A stretch of DNA of 64,000 bases from Capnocytophaga felis (GTDB taxonomy: Bacteria > Bacteroidota > Bacteroidia > Flavobacteriales > Flavobacteriaceae): NCBI RefSeq assembly GCF_009684755.1, contig NZ_BLBC01000003.1:52104-116103 (forward strand), read 5' to 3'. Position numbers and translations under genes: made by a program. Positions 61,912-64,000 of the stretch are shown here, piece after piece. The notes beneath the pieces were generated by a model. That model saw nothing but the letters and a program-made list of their open reading frames with translations. It was not told the origin of the DNA and did no database searches. Each line of letters begins with the position of its first letter. Positions within the stretch are counted from its first letter, which is position 1.

Positions 61912-63603
61912 ATGCGTAAATATTTACTAACCTCCGGATTTTGTTTGGTTTCGGCAGTGGGTTTTTCGCAACTCCGCGTTGGTTTTGAATCAAATTCACA
62001 ATACTACATCGATGACAATCAAATTAAATTAGATGAATTTGAAGCCGAAAATCGATTCCGTTCCAATAACTATCTGAAAATTGATTATCGTATCAAAAAT
62101 TTTGAATTTGGGCTACAAGGCGAGTCGTACGCACCAAAAGCGTTGCTTCATTACAATCCGCAACTAAAAGATTATCATATCGGTACGGCTTTCGCTCGTT
62201 ATAACAATCTTCAAAAAGGAATTGACATCACGGCAGGACATTTTTACGAGCAATTCGGGAGCGGATTGGCACTTCGTTTTTGGGAAGACCGTGCTTTGGG
62301 CATCAACAACGCCCTTTTCGGCGGACGTATCAAATGGAATCTATCGGATATTTTCCAACTAAAAGTTCTCGGCGGAAGGCAACGCATCGGTATGGGATTT
62401 GATTTTTCCAAAGGATTCATTGTGGGAAGTGATGCCGAATTGGATATAAGTCAATTACTTAAAAAAGAAGAATATACGCTTAAAGTTGGAGGTTCGTTCA
62501 CGATTCGAAATGAAGATATTTCCAAAAAACAACCTTTGTCAGAGAAAAATACTTCCATTTTTGGCTTTAGAACCGATTACAGCGGAGAAAAATTCAATTT
62601 CAGCGGAGAATATTTATATAAAACCAAAGATATTCACTTCGAACAAGAAGAGTTTTTTCCTAAAATCAATCGTGCCGGTAATGCCCTGCTACTCAATATG
62701 GGATACAACAACGGCGACAATGTTGCTTTCAACCTAAACCTTCGTCGATTGGAAAATTTCAGATTTTTCTCACAACGAAATTTGGTGGACAATATTTACA
62801 ATTACGGAATGATAAACTACATTCCCGCACTAACCAAACAGTATGAGCACAGCTTGCAAAACATATATGTATATCAGGCTCAACCGCAAATGGCTTACTA
62901 TAGCTATCTTAAAAAGCAAGGAGAAATCGGCGGGCAGTTTGACCTCTTTTACGAAGCTCCATCCGGTTCATTTTTAGGCGGTTCAACCGGGGCAAGTTTT
63001 GCCATAAACGGCTCATATTGGGCAGGAATTAAAAACAATGTAAAAACCACCATTGTAACCGACAAATACGGTATCGAAAATGAAGAAGTAGCACTTAGCA
63101 GCCCTATTATCGGGTTCGGAGAGAAATATTATCACGACATTGCTATCGAATACCGAAAGCCTTTTTCGGATAATTTCACTACCATATTCTCTTACTTGAA
63201 TCAATACTACAATAGCGAAGCCATTGTTTTTAAACCTTATCAAATAAAAGCTCATACTTTTTCTGCCGAAGGAACTTATTTTATGTCTGATACACAGTCC
63301 ATTCGATTGGAAGTGCAACACCAATGGGCTAATGAAGATTTGAAAAATTGGATAGGCAATACTTTGGAATACATTCCCAATGCAAGATGGTCGTTCTTTG
63401 TAAGTGATTTGTACAATTACGGAAACGATGACAAAGACAAAAGAATTCATTATTACAACGTCGGGACGTCCTTCTCCTACAAAGCTACGCGAGTGGCTCT
63501 AAGCTACGGAAGACAACGTGGTGGCGTTTTGTGCGTAGGTGGAGTTTGCCGTATCGTACCAGAATCAGCGGGTCTTACCCTTAACATTACCACCAATTTT
63601 TAA
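61912..63603 (+). CDS. DUF6029-family outer membrane beta-barrel protein
   Basis: The 563-residue protein has a signal peptide ending at GFSQ and many amphipathic strands, with AGHFYEQFGSGLALRFWEDR (about 104-123) as the most conserved-looking segment. It ends with an aromatic-terminated strand (TLNITTNF), as expected for outer membrane barrels. The GGVLCVGGVCRIVP segment near the end holds two cysteines, which may be substrates of the adjacent TlpA protein. Function of DUF6029 proteins is not known. Confidence 0.85.
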   Translation: MRKYLLTSGFCLVSAVGFSQLRVGFESNSQYYIDDNQIKLDEFEAENRFRSNNYLKIDYRIKNFEFGLQGESYAPKALLHYNPQLKDYHIGTAFARYNNLQKGIDITAGHFYEQFGSGLALRFWEDRALGINNALFGGRIKWNLSDIFQLKVLGGRQRIGMGFDFSKGFIVGSDAELDISQLLKKEEYTLKVGGSFTIRNEDISKKQPLSEKNTSIFGFRTDYSGEKFNFSGEYLYKTKDIHFEQEEFFPKINRAGNALLLNMGYNNGDNVAFNLNLRRLENFRFFSQRNLVDNIYNYGMINYIPALTKQYEHSLQNIYVYQAQPQMAYYSYLKKQGEIGGQFDLFYEAPSGSFLGGSTGASFAINGSYWAGIKNNVKTTIVTDKYGIENEEVALSSPIIGFGEKYYHDIAIEYRKPFSDNFTTIFSYLNQYYNSEAIVFKPYQIKAHTFSAEGTYFMSDTQSIRLEVQHQWANEDLKNWIGNTLEYIPNARWSFFVSDLYNYGNDDKDKRIHYYNVGTSFSYKATRVALSYGRQRGGVLCVGGVCRIVPESAGLTLNITTNF

Positions 63604-63622
63604 GGTAGAAACATCGCAAAAC

Positions 63623-63657
63623 AAAAAAGTGGAAGTTTTGAAACTTCCACTTTTTTT
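63623..63657. terminator. Bidirectional terminator
   Basis: Perfect 16-bp stem AAAAAAGTGGAAGTTT / AAACTTCCACTTTTTT with a 2-nt loop, between the convergent DUF6029 and arginine decarboxylase genes. Confidence 0.9.
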
Positions 63658-63670
63658 GCTCATACATTTT

Positions 63671-64000
63671 TTAGTATCCTAATATTTTCAGCATTTCTTC
63701 AACTTTTTGCTGTTCCATAAATAAATGTGTACTTATTTTTCCTTCTTCATCCTTATCAATTAAAATGATTTTTGGTTGTGGAATCAAACAGTGTTGTAGT
63801 CCGCCTACTCCACCAATAGTATCCTGATAAGCCCCCGTATTGAAAAACCCAATATATAAAGGCTTGTTTTTGTTATATTTAGGCAAGTAAATAGCGTTCA
63901 TATTCTGTTCACTGTTGTAGTAATCGTCTCCGTCACAAGTAAGCCCGCCAAGTAATACACGCTCATATTCATCATACCAACGATTGATTGGAAGCAACAC
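63671..64000 (-). CDS. speA: Biosynthetic arginine decarboxylase, C-terminal part (cut by window edge)
   Basis: Only the last 109 or so residues are in the window. They match the C-terminal domain of fold-type III arginine decarboxylases: GGLTCDGDDYYN with the conserved Cys-Asp pair, AIYLPKYNKNKPLYIGFFNT and GAYQDTIGGVGGLQHCLIPQP. The enzyme makes agmatine for polyamine synthesis. The Met at the window edge is internal, not the start. Confidence 0.85.
   Translation of the reverse strand: MLLPINRWYDEYERVLLGGLTCDGDDYYNSEQNMNAIYLPKYNKNKPLYIGFFNTGAYQDTIGGVGGLQHCLIPQPKIILIDKDEEGKISTHLFMEQQKVEEMLKILGY

Overview
The window looks like chromosomal DNA of a gliding, host-associated Bacteroidota bacterium of the family Flavobacteriaceae, most likely Capnocytophaga. 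The evidence is the SusC/SusD pair, the gliding lipoprotein GldI, Omp28, DUF6029, DUF6261 and TlpA-type proteins, repeated TAnnTTTG promoter elements in front of genes, and a likely capnine (sulfonolipid) gene pair. The genus call is inference from gene content; no rRNA or tRNA gene was seen.

Layout. 1-8.1 kb: a minus-strand SusC/SusD nutrient-uptake locus with a companion metallohydrolase lipoprotein. SusC and SusD are split by a methyltransferase gene, a DUF559 endonuclease gene and a cluster of palindromic repeats. 8.3-11.9 kb: a TrkH/TrkA potassium uptake pair bracketed by two related 42-bp tandem arrays. 11.9-25.4 kb: minus-strand genes for a FecA-like receptor, a POTRA/barrel protein, TadA, DUF937, SerA, ManA, ClpX, ClpP, trigger factor and a FUSC protein. 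25.5-33 kb: plus-strand genes for a TsaC/YciO-family protein, dCMP deaminase, a Wza/Wzz-like polysaccharide export pair, NrnA, GldI and a cyclophilin-FKBP fusion.

33-42.8 kb: an AraC regulator, then a very AT-rich two-gene reverse-transcriptase cassette with its own promoter (a likely phage-defence module), then a VOC protein, a PGA_cap phosphoesterase, a YeeE/YedE pair with a Crp/Fnr regulator and a nearby palindromic operator, a radical-SAM DNA-repair pair and a thioredoxin-like membrane protein. 43-52.3 kb: ClpB, SucD, a cystathionine-beta-synthase-like enzyme (likely cysteate synthase CapA), a DUF6261 protein, an alpha-oxoamine synthase (likely cysteate acyltransferase CapB), then lipid genes (polyprenol-phosphate glycosyltransferase, diacylglycerol kinase, acyltransferase).

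52.3-57.5 kb: a promoter/leader/terminator unit followed by an RNA-repair island: two uncharacterised proteins (one with two zinc ribbons), PrfH, two small proteins, KptA/Tpt1 and RtcB. PrfH rescues ribosomes with damaged 16S rRNA and RtcB reseals RNA, so this is probably a ribosome-repair or anti-ribotoxin operon. 57.9-64 kb: a lipoprotein, two duplicated Omp28-like lipoproteins, a TlpA-DUF6029 pair and the 3' end of an arginine decarboxylase.

The most unusual structure is a set of intergenic tandem arrays of unrelated sequence that all have a period of 42 bp (21 bp at the left edge), which equals four (or two) turns of B-DNA and a whole number of codons. The strongest candidates for an undescribed system are the reverse-transcriptase cassette, the PrfH-KptA-RtcB island with its unknown partners, and the DUF559 nuclease embedded in its own palindromic repeat family.
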